A stretch of DNA of 35,285 nt from Minisyncoccota bacterium (GCA_017991635.1 JAGOQE010000005.1:1-35285); one strand, 5' to 3'; shown: positions 22,314-29,236, counted from the stretch's first letter. The notes: generated by a model not told the origin, from the letters alone. A program made the numbers and translations.

Positions 22314-22338
22314 GAACCCGCGCCTTTGGCGCGGGTTC
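22314..22338 (+). terminator. Terminator of the fourth VirB2-like gene
   Basis: Perfect 11-bp stem GAACCCGCGCC / GGCGCGGGTTC with 3-nt loop; directly followed by the next extended -10. Confidence 0.8.
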
Positions 22339-22339
22339 T

Positions 22340-22348
22340 TGCTATCAT
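22340..22348 (+). promoter_or_regulatory. Extended -10 promoter of the last VirB2-like gene
   Basis: TTGC-TATCAT (box 22343-22348), 6 nt before the ATG at 22355. Confidence 0.65.
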
Positions 22349-22354
22349 AAACGT

Positions 22355-22603
22355 ATGGAAGCACTCACTACGTTTTTAGGAAAAGTTCAAACGGAAATCA
22401 TTGATCCTATCTTGGCTCTCATCACAATTGCGGCCTTCCTTGTCTTTGTATGGGGCGTTGTTGAGTTTATTAGAAAGGCTGACAACGACGAGGCGAGAAA
22501 GACCGGTCAGCAGCATATGATCTGGGGAATAATTGGACTTGTCATTATATTTGGGGCACAGGGCATACTCATGCTTATGAAGGGGTTTGTAGGGACTCCA
22601 TAG
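22355..22603 (+). CDS. VirB2-like small membrane protein without signal peptide
   Basis: 82 residues, the shortest of the array. It lacks the N-terminal signal peptide but keeps the two helices (LALITIAAFLVFVWGVVEF and MIWGIIGLVIIFGAQGIL) and the ADNDEARKTGQQ loop. Without a cleavable leader it probably inserts directly; it might be an assembly or cap subunit rather than an exported pilin, which is speculation. Confidence 0.72.
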   Translation: MEALTTFLGKVQTEIIDPILALITIAAFLVFVWGVVEFIRKADNDEARKTGQQHMIWGIIGLVIIFGAQGILMLMKGFVGTP

Positions 22604-22615
22604 CTAATGTGACTA

Positions 22616-22660
22616 TAAAAAAACGGCCCGCACTCCTGGATAGGAGGGCGGGCCGTTCTC
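22616..22660. terminator. Terminator between convergent genes
   Basis: ACGGCCCGC / GCGGGCCGT stem, inner CTCCT/AGGAG; seven T on the minus strand make it the terminator of the SPFH pair, and it may also stop plus-strand transcription. Confidence 0.8.
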
Positions 22661-22673
22661 GCGCGCTGCAGCC

Positions 22674-23147
22674 CTAGGGGTTGTAGCGGAAGCGAGTAGT
22701 TACCTGGATGGTGCGTGACGAGGTGGACTGGTAGCCCACAGCGTACGCGCCGTCAGGGCACAAGCCAGTCGTGTCGGTCTCACGCTTGGTGTTGAGACAG
22801 ACACGGGTGTAGCTGATGCCCATGCCGGGAGTTTGAGGCACTGCTTCGCAGTGTCCCATCGGAATCGACACCCATTCAGGCGTGGTACCGGCAGGTCGCG
22901 CAGTCACAGTGACCGCGGGGTTGCCGGCGCACGGGTCGGTGGCGACAGGTGCCGCTTGCGCGGGCTGTTGTACCGGTCCCGTTTGGACAGCGGCCAGACC
23001 TTGCGGGGTGTTTGCAGTCCCGTTGCCCTTACCGCCACCACACTTGCTGATGGCGAAAAGCACGATGATCAGGAGGACAATAGTCCCCATGACGGTTTTC
23101 AGACCGCCTTTTCCGCCCCCCGAGGGAGCGGGCGCATGAGTTGTCAT
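22674..23147 (-). CDS. Class B single-pass membrane protein, 157 aa
   Basis: N-terminal MTTHAPAPSGGGKGG, one membrane helix (about 18-34, TVMGTIVLLIIVLFAI), a low-complexity Gly/Ala/Gln/Pro linker, then a C-terminal domain with four cysteines (DPCAGNP, GHCEAVP, RVCLNTK, GLCPDGA) suited to disulfides outside the membrane. Codons are GC-rich. AAGGAGGC lies 5 nt before the ATG, and the start is 12 nt after the SPFH stop, so the two form an operon. No family recognised; probably a partner exposed at the cell surface. Confidence 0.7.
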   Translation of the reverse strand: MTTHAPAPSGGGKGGLKTVMGTIVLLIIVLFAISKCGGGKGNGTANTPQGLAAVQTGPVQQPAQAAPVATDPCAGNPAVTVTARPAGTTPEWVSIPMGHCEAVPQTPGMGISYTRVCLNTKRETDTTGLCPDGAYAVGYQSTSSRTIQVTTRFRYNP

Positions 23148-23159
23148 GGTTGAGCCTCC

Positions 23160-24101
23160 TTAGCTCTTCTTTCTGTTGATCCAGTTTTGCAGAACTCCAG
23201 CGACGATGTCGCCGAAGCGGTCGATACCTTCCACACGGAAGACCTGACGGTTGAGTGTGGATTTACCGCGCTCAGTCTGGATGATTTCATACGCTTTGTC
23301 GACGGTCATGCCGTCGATCTTCATCAGGTCAGCAACACGCTGAGTTACGTTATCAAGCTCAATCTTCTCAGACTGTGCTTGGATGCCTTCTGCCTTGATC
23401 TTCTCGTACTCGGCCTCAATATTGGCCGGCGGACGAATTTCAGGCTCGAAGACTTCAGTAACATCGATGCCAAAGTCACGAAGAGCGATGATGCTCAACT
23501 TGTCGTCGACAGCCTTGCCGATATCCTTCTTTTGCTTCTTGTCATGGAGTAGCACTTCCATGTCAGTCGCGGAGTAGATTTCACGGACAGGCGACTCAGC
23601 AACGGCCTTAAGGGACGCAAAGCCGTCCTCGGCACTCAGGAATCGGTACGGATACTTTACCTGAGCCTTGAGAACGAAGTACGCCCGCATCAGGATGTTG
23701 TCCTGCGACAGGCCGACAATCTCTGGCAGATCGATGGTATTGACCTTCGTGCTGACATCAATTTTCGTCATAAACGCCGGAATAAGCCAGTGCTTTCCTT
23801 CAGCAAGACAGAAGCTCTTCAGACGAGTTCGGAAGAGCTCCGGAACGCCGACGTGGCCGGTAGGCACATTGAAGTCATACCCTTCGTCGAAGATGGTGAA
23901 ACCGGTGACGACAAAGAGAATGAGGAATGCGACAATCCAGTAGTCAGGCGCAATCGGAAAGAAGAGCGATGCGATGGTGAGTACGGTGAGGGCGAGCAGA
24001 GCTCCAGCGCCGGCGGAGAGGGCAATGCCCGCTCCGATGGTCTGGAGCGCACTCACTTTTCCGTGGACACCATCATCATCGTGGGACGATGTGTGCGCCA
24101 T
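23160..24101 (-). CDS. SPFH/Band 7 (prohibitin-stomatin-like) membrane protein
   Basis: 313 residues. Two hydrophobic segments (about 20-48 and 53-72) anchor it, followed by an SPFH-like domain (VPTGHVGVPELFRTRLKSFCL ... IDVSTKVNTIDLPEIVGLSQDNI ... VREIYSATDMEVLLHDKK) and a long helical region (ANIEAEYEKIKAEGIQAQSEK) typical for oligomerising SPFH proteins. Such proteins form membrane microdomain cages. GC-rich codons; AGGAGGCGCTC precedes the ATG; TTGACT-18-TATAAT promoter. First gene of a two-gene class B operon located just beyond tRNA-Leu(TAG) and its repeated fragments. Confidence 0.8.
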   Translation of the reverse strand: MAHTSSHDDDGVHGKVSALQTIGAGIALSAGAGALLALTVLTIASLFFPIAPDYWIVAFLILFVVTGFTIFDEGYDFNVPTGHVGVPELFRTRLKSFCLAEGKHWLIPAFMTKIDVSTKVNTIDLPEIVGLSQDNILMRAYFVLKAQVKYPYRFLSAEDGFASLKAVAESPVREIYSATDMEVLLHDKKQKKDIGKAVDDKLSIIALRDFGIDVTEVFEPEIRPPANIEAEYEKIKAEGIQAQSEKIELDNVTQRVADLMKIDGMTVDKAYEIIQTERGKSTLNRQVFRVEGIDRFGDIVAGVLQNWINRKKS

Positions 24102-24148
24102 GAGCGCCTCCTATAGTTTCAACAAGGACCAATTGCGGTCTATGTATA

Positions 24149-24178
24149 TTATATCACACAATATGCATAAAAGTCAAG
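24149..24178 (-). promoter_or_regulatory. Class B promoter of the SPFH operon
   Basis: TTGACT (24173-24178), 18-nt spacer, TATAAT (24149-24154), minus strand. The 14 nt TACTTGACTTTTAT around the -35 box also occur in the metalloprotease promoter at 34366-34379. A small GACC/GGTC leader hairpin follows (24128-24141). Confidence 0.78.
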
Positions 24179-24193
24179 TAAGGTAGTGTACGC

Positions 24194-24239
24194 GCATACA
24201 GCTAAATAGCCCGTATATACGGGCTATTTAGCTGTATGC
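24194..24239. repeat. Perfect 46-bp palindrome
   Basis: Two perfectly complementary 23-nt arms with no spacer, arms beginning GCATACAGCTAAATAG. It lies between the SPFH promoter and the repeated tRNA-Leu fragments. No T-run on either side, so a simple terminator is unlikely; a protein-binding or recombination site is possible. Confidence 0.75.
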
Positions 24240-24248
24240 AACCATGCT

Positions 24249-24344
24249 GTGCTGGAGTAGTTGGAACTCGCTTAGTTAATTAGTCTGACAGACTCTGTTT
24301 AATCTCTTTATTCTATTGGTGCTGGAGTAGTTGGACCTCGCTTA
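24249..24344 (-). repeat. Two repeats mimicking the tRNA-Leu(TAG) 3' end
   Basis: A 26-nt unit at 24249-24274 and 24319-24344 (25/26 identical). On the minus strand each ends ACTCCAGCAC, the 3' terminus of the adjacent tRNA-Leu, and the real tRNA end falls another 71 nt on, so the three ends are evenly spaced at 70 and 71 nt. Confidence 0.65.
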
Positions 24345-24387
24345 CGTACGTAGCTTACTAGGCTCAAGACTTTATTAAAACTTTGTT

Positions 24388-24472
24388 TGGTGCTGGAGAG
24401 AGGACTTGAACCTCCACCCCCGAAGGGACCTGCTCCTAAGGCAGGCGTGTATACCAATTTCACCACTCCAGC
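24388..24472 (-). tRNA. tRNA-Leu(TAG)
   Basis: Acceptor GCTGGAG / CTCCAGC, discriminator A and encoded CCA (24388-24390). D arm TGGTGAAATTGGTA, anticodon loop CTTAGGA (anticodon TAG), a variable arm with CCCTTCGGGGG, T arm GAGGTTCAAGTCCTC. Class II tRNA with the long variable region of leucine tRNAs. Reads CTA/CTN codons. Confidence 0.93.
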
Positions 24473-24493
24473 AGTAAGCACCTTCTGTGCTAG

Positions 24494-24566
24494 TCCGCCC
24501 ACTAGGATTTGAACCTAGGACCATCTCCTTAAGAGGGAGTTGCTCTACCAACTGAGCTATGGGCGG
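24494..24566 (-). tRNA. tRNA-Lys(CTT)
   Basis: Acceptor CCGCCCA / TGGGCGG, D arm GCTCAGTTGGTAGAGC, anticodon loop CTCTTAA (anticodon CTT), T arm CTAGGTTCAAATCCTAG; discriminator A, CCA not encoded. Upstream member of the Lys-Leu tRNA pair. Confidence 0.92.
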
Positions 24567-24577
24567 TGATGTCGGGC

Positions 24578-24583
24578 ATAATA
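24578..24583 (-). promoter_or_regulatory. -10 box of the tRNA-Lys/tRNA-Leu unit
   Basis: TATTAT on the minus strand, 11 nt before the tRNA-Lys 5' end. Confidence 0.45.
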
Positions 24584-24621
24584 CCGTTTTACAGACGATT
24601 CGTCCACCCATAGGGGGAGAA

Positions 24622-25764
24622 TTACACCACCACCCGTTTAAGATGTTCGGGAATATGGGCCAGTATCACGTAAGGAGTGGTGCTTGCATCCTCCGCCATC
24701 TGCGTCACAGAATTTCTGTCTGAAGCATTGTTACTCACTACGAGCACTTCGTCTCCAGGAAGAATTCCGGGAACAGATGAAACGCCAACCGTACTCATGT
24801 TCATGGAAACGCGACCTCTAAACGGACACCAGACACCCCTAATGTAGACACCGCCCTTGTTTGAGAGTGCTCGGTCCACACCTTCGTAGTAACCTGTTGG
24901 AATTGTTGCAAGAGTTTCTTCTTCCTCTGTCGTGTACGTTCCGTTATAGCCAACAGACTCACGAGCAGAGACAGTACGTACAGAACTTACGGACGTGTGC
25001 ATTGAAAGGGCAGGCTTGAGTGGCATCTGTTGCGTCGTCGAAGTGTCAAAGCCATAGAGTCCAATACCAAGGCGTACTACCGTAGTGCCCGTCTCCTCAA
25101 GATATGGCGCACCCTTTGTGGCGCTAATGTGACGGAAGGGGATGTCGCCAAATACCTGCACCAACGCATCTTGTGCTTGTGTAAATCGTTCAATTTGTCT
25201 CCTGGTGAGAGCGGAGTTTTCGGTATCAGCATCAGCAAAGTGCGAGCACACTCCAGAGACTACAAGGCTTGAGTTTTGCTGTATGAGACGAATGGCCTCA
25301 TCAAGTTCTTCGGGTAGTATGCCTTGGCGGTGCATACCTGAATCAATCTTGAGATGTATGCGTGTGTTACCTGTAGCCAAGCCTGCAAGCTCTTTAAGTT
25401 GTGAGAGACTCGTGATGGCAAAATCAATCTGTGAGAGCGTGTTTGAAGCAATGGTGCGTGGACGCACATAGCCCATAACAAGGATGCGCTTCTTAATTCC
25501 TCCAGCACGGAGCTTCTTTGCTTCATAGAGTGAGTCCACCATAAAAAAGGCAATAGGCTCTCTCTCTAAAATTCGAGCGACAACACAGAGTCCGTGCCCG
25601 TATGCATTACTCTTTAGTACAGGAGCAAACTCCGCTTCTGGATACTCTCTTTGGTATGCACGGAGATTCTGTAGCAGCGCTTCTTTGTGTATTGAAATAG
25701 TGATGAGTGGCTCATCTTTTGGAAACAGTGCATCCCTAATTTTTCGTACAACAGTGCGCATCAT
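24622..25764 (-). CDS. alr: Alanine racemase
   Basis: 380 residues. PLP lysine Lys51 is in FAPVLKSNAYGHGL; the TIM-barrel block HLKIDSGMHRQGI and the C-terminal catalytic tyrosine region SVGYNGTYTTEEEE with TIPTGYYEGVDRAL are present, and GRVSMNMSTVGV closes the active site. It converts L- to D-alanine for peptidoglycan. The ATG lies 4 nt after the 3' end of tRNA-Leu(TAA) on the same strand and there is no separate promoter, so the message is probably released by tRNA 3' processing, which would leave an almost leaderless mRNA. Confident function. Confidence 0.95.
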   Translation of the reverse strand: MMRTVVRKIRDALFPKDEPLITISIHKEALLQNLRAYQREYPEAEFAPVLKSNAYGHGLCVVARILEREPIAFFMVDSLYEAKKLRAGGIKKRILVMGYVRPRTIASNTLSQIDFAITSLSQLKELAGLATGNTRIHLKIDSGMHRQGILPEELDEAIRLIQQNSSLVVSGVCSHFADADTENSALTRRQIERFTQAQDALVQVFGDIPFRHISATKGAPYLEETGTTVVRLGIGLYGFDTSTTQQMPLKPALSMHTSVSSVRTVSARESVGYNGTYTTEEEETLATIPTGYYEGVDRALSNKGGVYIRGVWCPFRGRVSMNMSTVGVSSVPGILPGDEVLVVSNNASDRNSVTQMAEDASTTPYVILAHIPEHLKRVVV

Positions 25765-25768
25765 AGTG

Positions 25769-25853
25769 TGCCGAGAGTGGGAATCGAACCCACACGACCG
25801 TTATGGTCTGGGGATTTTAAGTCCCCTATGTCTACCAATTCCATCATCCCGGC
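25769..25853 (-). tRNA. tRNA-Leu(TAA)
   Basis: Acceptor GCCGGGA / TCTCGGC (one G-T pair), D arm ATGGAATTGGTAGACAT, anticodon loop CTTAAAA (TAA), long variable arm, T arm GTGGGTTCGATTCCCAC; discriminator A, CCA not encoded. Reads TTA/TTG. Directly followed by alr. Confidence 0.94.
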
Positions 25854-25867
25854 CTAGGAGAGACGAT

Positions 25868-25896
25868 ATCATATTTCCAACTAAAACTTATACCAA
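25868..25896 (-). promoter_or_regulatory. Promoter of tRNA-Leu(TAA)-alr
   Basis: TTGGTA (25891-25896), 17-nt spacer, TATGAT (25868-25873), 14 nt before the tRNA; touches the distal tRNA-Cys repeat. Confidence 0.6.
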
Positions 25897-25951
25897 CGAG
25901 TTATTGAGAGACACGACTCTCTCAAACACAATGAGGCCCGAGCGGGAATTG
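25896..25951 (-). repeat. Distal copy of the tRNA-Cys 3'-end repeat
   Basis: 56 nt, 54 identical to 26043-26098: the last 18 nt of tRNA-Cys plus 38 nt downstream, including the hairpin TTGAGAGA/TCTCTCAA. The 91 nt between the copies contain no gene. Confidence 0.85.
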
Positions 25952-26042
25952 GCCACTCCTTGCTAATTCGCATGCTCATAAGCAGTATCGGCCCCGTCTC
26001 GCGTCCTCGAAGACTCGGACATGCTCCGACTTTCAATTCCCG

Positions 26043-26098
26043 ACGAGTCGTTGAGAGACACGACTCTCTCAAACACAATGAGGCCCGAGCGGGAATTG
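26043..26098 (-). repeat. Proximal copy of the tRNA-Cys 3'-end repeat
   Basis: Overlaps the 3' end of the intact tRNA-Cys (26081-26098) and its downstream hairpin (26051-26072). Offset from the distal copy is 147 nt. Confidence 0.85.
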
Positions 26099-26152
26099 AA
26101 CCCGCGCATGGGAGTTTTGCAGACTCCTGCGTTACCACTTCGCCATCGGGCC
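26081..26152 (-). tRNA. tRNA-Cys(GCA)
   Basis: Acceptor GGCCCGA / TCGGGCC, discriminator T (usual for Cys), D arm GGCGAAGTGGTAACGC, anticodon loop CTGCAAA (GCA), T arm GCGGGTTCAATTCCCGC; CCA not encoded. A TATTAT box at 26163-26168 lies 10 nt upstream. Confidence 0.94.
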
Positions 26153-26162
26153 TATGCCAAAG

Positions 26163-26168
26163 ATAATA
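26163..26168 (-). promoter_or_regulatory. -10 box of tRNA-Cys
   Basis: TATTAT on the minus strand between the rbfA stop and the tRNA. Confidence 0.5.
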
Positions 26169-26175
26169 GCGCGTA

Positions 26176-26517
26176 CTAGGGAGTTTCGCTACGTGGTATC
26201 TCGCGGGAGATTTCGTCTAAGCGCTGTCGATTCTTTTCGCCGTAATCAAGCTCAAACTTAATGAAGGGAAGCATAGAAAGTCGCGCCTTCTTCTTGAGAG
26301 AATTTCTAAAAAGGTCCTTGTGGCGCGCGAGAAAGGCAAGGGCATGAGGACCCTGTTCTTCAGGAAAGACACTTACGTAAATGGTGGCGTTCTTGCGGTC
26401 TGGGCTCACCGAGGCACGTAGGGGAGTGATAAGTGTGCCGCGCCCTGCCTCGCGAGCAATGTACTCTGCCGCTAGGTGGATGATGAGTGCTGCTGCGCGA
26501 TCGTCTCGAAGGCTCAT
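26176..26517 (-). CDS. rbfA: Ribosome-binding factor A
   Basis: 113 residues. RbfA pattern: AAEYIAREAGRGTLITPLRASVSPDRKNATIYVSVF followed by a helix LFRNSLKKKARLSMLPFIKFELDYGEKNRQRLDEI with the usual PxIxFxxD ending. It is a 30S assembly factor with a KH-like fold. Its ATG overlaps the infB stop (ATGA), so infB-rbfA are translationally coupled, a widely conserved gene order. Confidence 0.85.
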   Translation of the reverse strand: MSLRDDRAAALIIHLAAEYIAREAGRGTLITPLRASVSPDRKNATIYVSVFPEEQGPHALAFLARHKDLFRNSLKKKARLSMLPFIKFELDYGEKNRQRLDEISREIPRSETP

Positions 26518-27989
26518 ACGGTAGTTACGGTGAATGAGGTAATCGTGTCTCCCTGAGCGATGTCTTCCTTGGTTTCAATTTGAGCACCAAACTCTCCTTC
26601 TACGCGAAGTTCCTTCACGTCTGCACGTGCTTGCTGGAGATTCACTACCTTGCCGTAGCCAAGCTCAAGACCGCGTCGTGAAAGCTTTACCTGGTCCCCT
26701 ACCTTCATTTCTCCGTGAAGAAGATTCGCACCAAGGACGTGCTTGTTTCCCGTAGCGCTGAAAATTTTAATAATCTTCGCTTCACCCTTAGGAGTTTCTA
26801 CCTGTACCTTCGGTGCTCGCTCGGCAACCACATCGCGCATGCGCTTCTCAAGGTCATAGATAATTGAGAAGGACTCAATCGCGACATCAGTTCTGTCGGC
26901 GAGGTCCTTTGCAATTTGGTCAGTACCTACAGTAAAGGCAAGAATAAGTGCACCACCTGCTTGAGCCTGCTTCACATCTCCCTCAGAGACTGAACCAATG
27001 CCTTCAGCAATGATGCGAATGTGCGCGCGGTCATGGGTAATTTTTGCTAGTTCATGACGCACTGCCTCAATACTTCCAGACACATCAGCCTTTACAATGA
27101 CGGGCACGTCCACCTTTCCTTCCTCAGATGAACTTTGCACAAAGGTCGGAACTTGCTCCTCCCTATGTTCAAGAATGTATTTCTCAGCCTCCTTCTTTGA
27201 AGGGAACGTGTTAAATGGTTGTCCTGCCTGAGGAAGTTCGTCCCATCCAGAGATACGTACGGGCTGTGAGGGAAGTGCCTTATTAATACGTGCTCCGGCA
27301 AAGTTCTCAATGAAGCGTACGGGTGCCTGTGCATTTCCAGCAACAACAACGCTTCCTGTAGAAAGTGAACCGTCCTTAATGATGAGCGTTGCCTGAATAC
27401 CACGCTTGGGGTCTTGTGAAGACTCAAGCACAAAGCCTTGTGCGGGAAGTGTTTCGTCACCGGTGAACTCGGAAAGATCTGCAGTCAGAAGGACGAGGTC
27501 AAGAAGCTCAGGAACACCCTCCCCAGTCTTTGAAGAAATACCCGTATACGCAATGTCTCCACCAAGTCCTTCAAGGTAGATGCCATGCTCAAGTACTGAT
27601 GACTGTGCACGGGTGAGGTCGGCGCCGTTCTTGTCCATCTTGGTAAATGCAATAACAAAGGGAATGTCGCTCTCCATAATGGCAGCGTGCGCTTCCATGG
27701 TCTGTGGCTTTACACCTTCGTCCCCGGCAACGACGAGAATTGCAATGTCTGCAGCCTTTGCGCCACGAGCACGAAGGGTGCGAAACGCTTCGTGACCTGG
27801 AGTATCAAGAAAGGTGATGGTGCGAGGCGTACCCTCGTACTCATGCACTGCCTCGTACGCTGACACGTGTTGCGTAATACCGCCCGCCTCGCTTGCAGTG
27901 GTGTTTGCGCTTCGTATGTAGTCCAAGAGTGAGGACTTGCCGTGGTCGATATGACCCATAACGGCGACTACTGGTGGTCGCGTACTCAT
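26514..27989 (-). CDS. infB: Translation initiation factor IF-2, minimal form
   Basis: 491 residues from the ATG at 27989. The G domain begins at once: G1 GHIDHGKSS (T replaced by S), switch region GGITQHVSAYE, G3 DTPGHEAF, G4 TKMDKNG. Domain II and the C-terminal fMet-tRNA-binding beta-barrels follow (AKIIKIFSATGNKHVLGANL). The N-terminal extension of most bacterial IF-2 proteins (several hundred residues in E. coli) is absent. An upstream in-frame start would add only 12 residues. It places initiator tRNA on the ribosome using GTP. Divergent from the desulfurase gene. Confident. Confidence 0.95.
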   Translation of the reverse strand: MSTRPPVVAVMGHIDHGKSSLLDYIRSANTTASEAGGITQHVSAYEAVHEYEGTPRTITFLDTPGHEAFRTLRARGAKAADIAILVVAGDEGVKPQTMEAHAAIMESDIPFVIAFTKMDKNGADLTRAQSSVLEHGIYLEGLGGDIAYTGISSKTGEGVPELLDLVLLTADLSEFTGDETLPAQGFVLESSQDPKRGIQATLIIKDGSLSTGSVVVAGNAQAPVRFIENFAGARINKALPSQPVRISGWDELPQAGQPFNTFPSKKEAEKYILEHREEQVPTFVQSSSEEGKVDVPVIVKADVSGSIEAVRHELAKITHDRAHIRIIAEGIGSVSEGDVKQAQAGGALILAFTVGTDQIAKDLADRTDVAIESFSIIYDLEKRMRDVVAERAPKVQVETPKGEAKIIKIFSATGNKHVLGANLLHGEMKVGDQVKLSRRGLELGYGKVVNLQQARADVKELRVEGEFGAQIETKEDIAQGDTITSFTVTTV

Positions 27990-27996
27990 TGGCACA

Positions 27997-28002
27997 AGTA
28001 CA
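27997..28002 (-). promoter_or_regulatory. Possible -10 box of infB
   Basis: TGG-TGTACT on the minus strand, 7 nt before the ATG at 27989. Confidence 0.4.
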
Positions 28003-28030
28003 CCACGAAATGAAGGCAATTGCAATTATG

Positions 28031-28039
28031 TGGTATCCT
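28031..28039 (+). promoter_or_regulatory. Extended -10 promoter of the desulfurase gene
   Basis: TGG-TATCCT (box 28034-28039), 8 nt before the ATG at 28048. Confidence 0.55.
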
Positions 28040-28047
28040 GCCTAGTA

Positions 28048-29223
28048 ATGAGGGGACGTCGTATTTACCTTGACTACGCTGCCGCAACGCCTGTTTCTAG
28101 TCAGGCAAAACAAGCCTTTCTTAAGGCGCTTCCGTACTTTGGAAATCCACTCTCCTTTCACAAAGAAGGCACCGAAGCGCACGCACTTCTGGAACACGCA
28201 CGCATTACTATTGCGCGACTCGCCGAAGCAAAGGAAGATGCTGTTATTTTCACGTCTGGTGCAACTGAAGCTAATACACTGGCACTGTTAGGCACTATTA
28301 CGCACCTGCTTGAAAGCGGAAAGAAGGGTAGTGATTTGCATGTGCTCTACACGCCTTCTTCGCACGCTTCTGTGCGTGAAGTGATGAAGGTGATTGCTTC
28401 GCGCGGCGTTCTTGTTGAGGATATTTCAGTTCTCGGAGGGGTTATTGATACTACGAAGTTGCTTGCACAGATTCGTCCTGAAACGTGTCTGATTTCTATA
28501 GACAGTGTGTGTGGCGAGACTGGTGTACGGTTTGATACACGTAGTGTGCGTCGCATGCTCGATACTGAGGCTAAGCGTCCAGATATCCTTCTCCATACAG
28601 ATGCAAGTCAGCTCCCTTGCGTCGAATCATTTCTAAAGACAAGACTCGGTGCCGACCTCGTAGTACTGGATGCGCAAAAGGTGGGTGGCATTCGCGGAAT
28701 TGGTGTTTTGTTGTCGCACAGACGTAACGTCCTCTCACCAGTTCTTTTTGGTGGAGGGCAAGAGGATGGCCTTCGCCCAGGCACTCCCTCTCCTCAACTG
28801 GCGGAAGCGTTTGCGAGTGCGCTTACTGTGTGCGAGAGAGAACGTACTGTGCTTCTCGAGAAGGCACGTTTTTGGCGACAGGTAATTACTGATGCACTTG
28901 GTTCACGCATTGTAGTTAACGAGGGCGCTACTCAGGCACCGCACATACTTAACCTTTCATTTCCTGGAATTGATACGGAGTACCTTTCTGCACTTCTTGA
29001 TAGTCGTGGCGTGTCTGTTTCTGTACGGAGTGCCTGTGATGGAGATGCGATACGCTCGAGTGCTGTTTTTGCTATGACGGCTGACGAAGAGCGAGCAACG
29101 CATACGCTCCGCATCTCATTTGGGCACCAAACCAGCATGAAGGATATTCGTGGATTTCTCGGACGCATTGAGAACTGTCTTACCCTTATCGACACACAGG
29201 AAGTAAGTCGCCACAAAAACTAG
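28048..29223 (+). CDS. Cysteine desulfurase (IscS/NifS family)
   Basis: 391 residues. Family blocks: YLDYAAATPVSSQ at the N terminus, VIFTSGATEANTLAL, PSSHASVREVM (cofactor-stacking His), HTDASQLPCVESF, PLP lysine Lys211 in LDAQKVGGIRGIGVL, and the catalytic Cys330 in VSVRSACDGDAIRSS. The residue before the PLP lysine is Gln where IscS has His, and the Cys loop lacks the usual SACTS. It mobilises sulfur from cysteine for Fe-S clusters or tRNA thiolation. No IscU or MnmA gene is adjacent. Confident family call. Confidence 0.9.
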   Translation: MRGRRIYLDYAAATPVSSQAKQAFLKALPYFGNPLSFHKEGTEAHALLEHARITIARLAEAKEDAVIFTSGATEANTLALLGTITHLLESGKKGSDLHVLYTPSSHASVREVMKVIASRGVLVEDISVLGGVIDTTKLLAQIRPETCLISIDSVCGETGVRFDTRSVRRMLDTEAKRPDILLHTDASQLPCVESFLKTRLGADLVVLDAQKVGGIRGIGVLLSHRRNVLSPVLFGGGQEDGLRPGTPSPQLAEAFASALTVCERERTVLLEKARFWRQVITDALGSRIVVNEGATQAPHILNLSFPGIDTEYLSALLDSRGVSVSVRSACDGDAIRSSAVFAMTADEERATHTLRISFGHQTSMKDIRGFLGRIENCLTLIDTQEVSRHKN

Positions 29224-29230
29224 AGAGCGG

Positions 29231-29236
29231 TATACT
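29231..29236 (+). promoter_or_regulatory. -10 box of the protease-like membrane gene
   Basis: TATACT, 8 nt before the ATG at 29245. Confidence 0.6.

Noticed and set aside
22833-23153. Plus-strand frames opposite the 157-aa membrane protein
   Set aside because: They are shadows of a GC-rich gene; the minus frame has a membrane helix, SD site and operon spacing.
24194-26100. CRISPR array from the repeats around the tRNA genes
   Set aside because: Only two or three copies per repeat, each tied to a tRNA 3' end, with no regular unique spacers and no cas genes.
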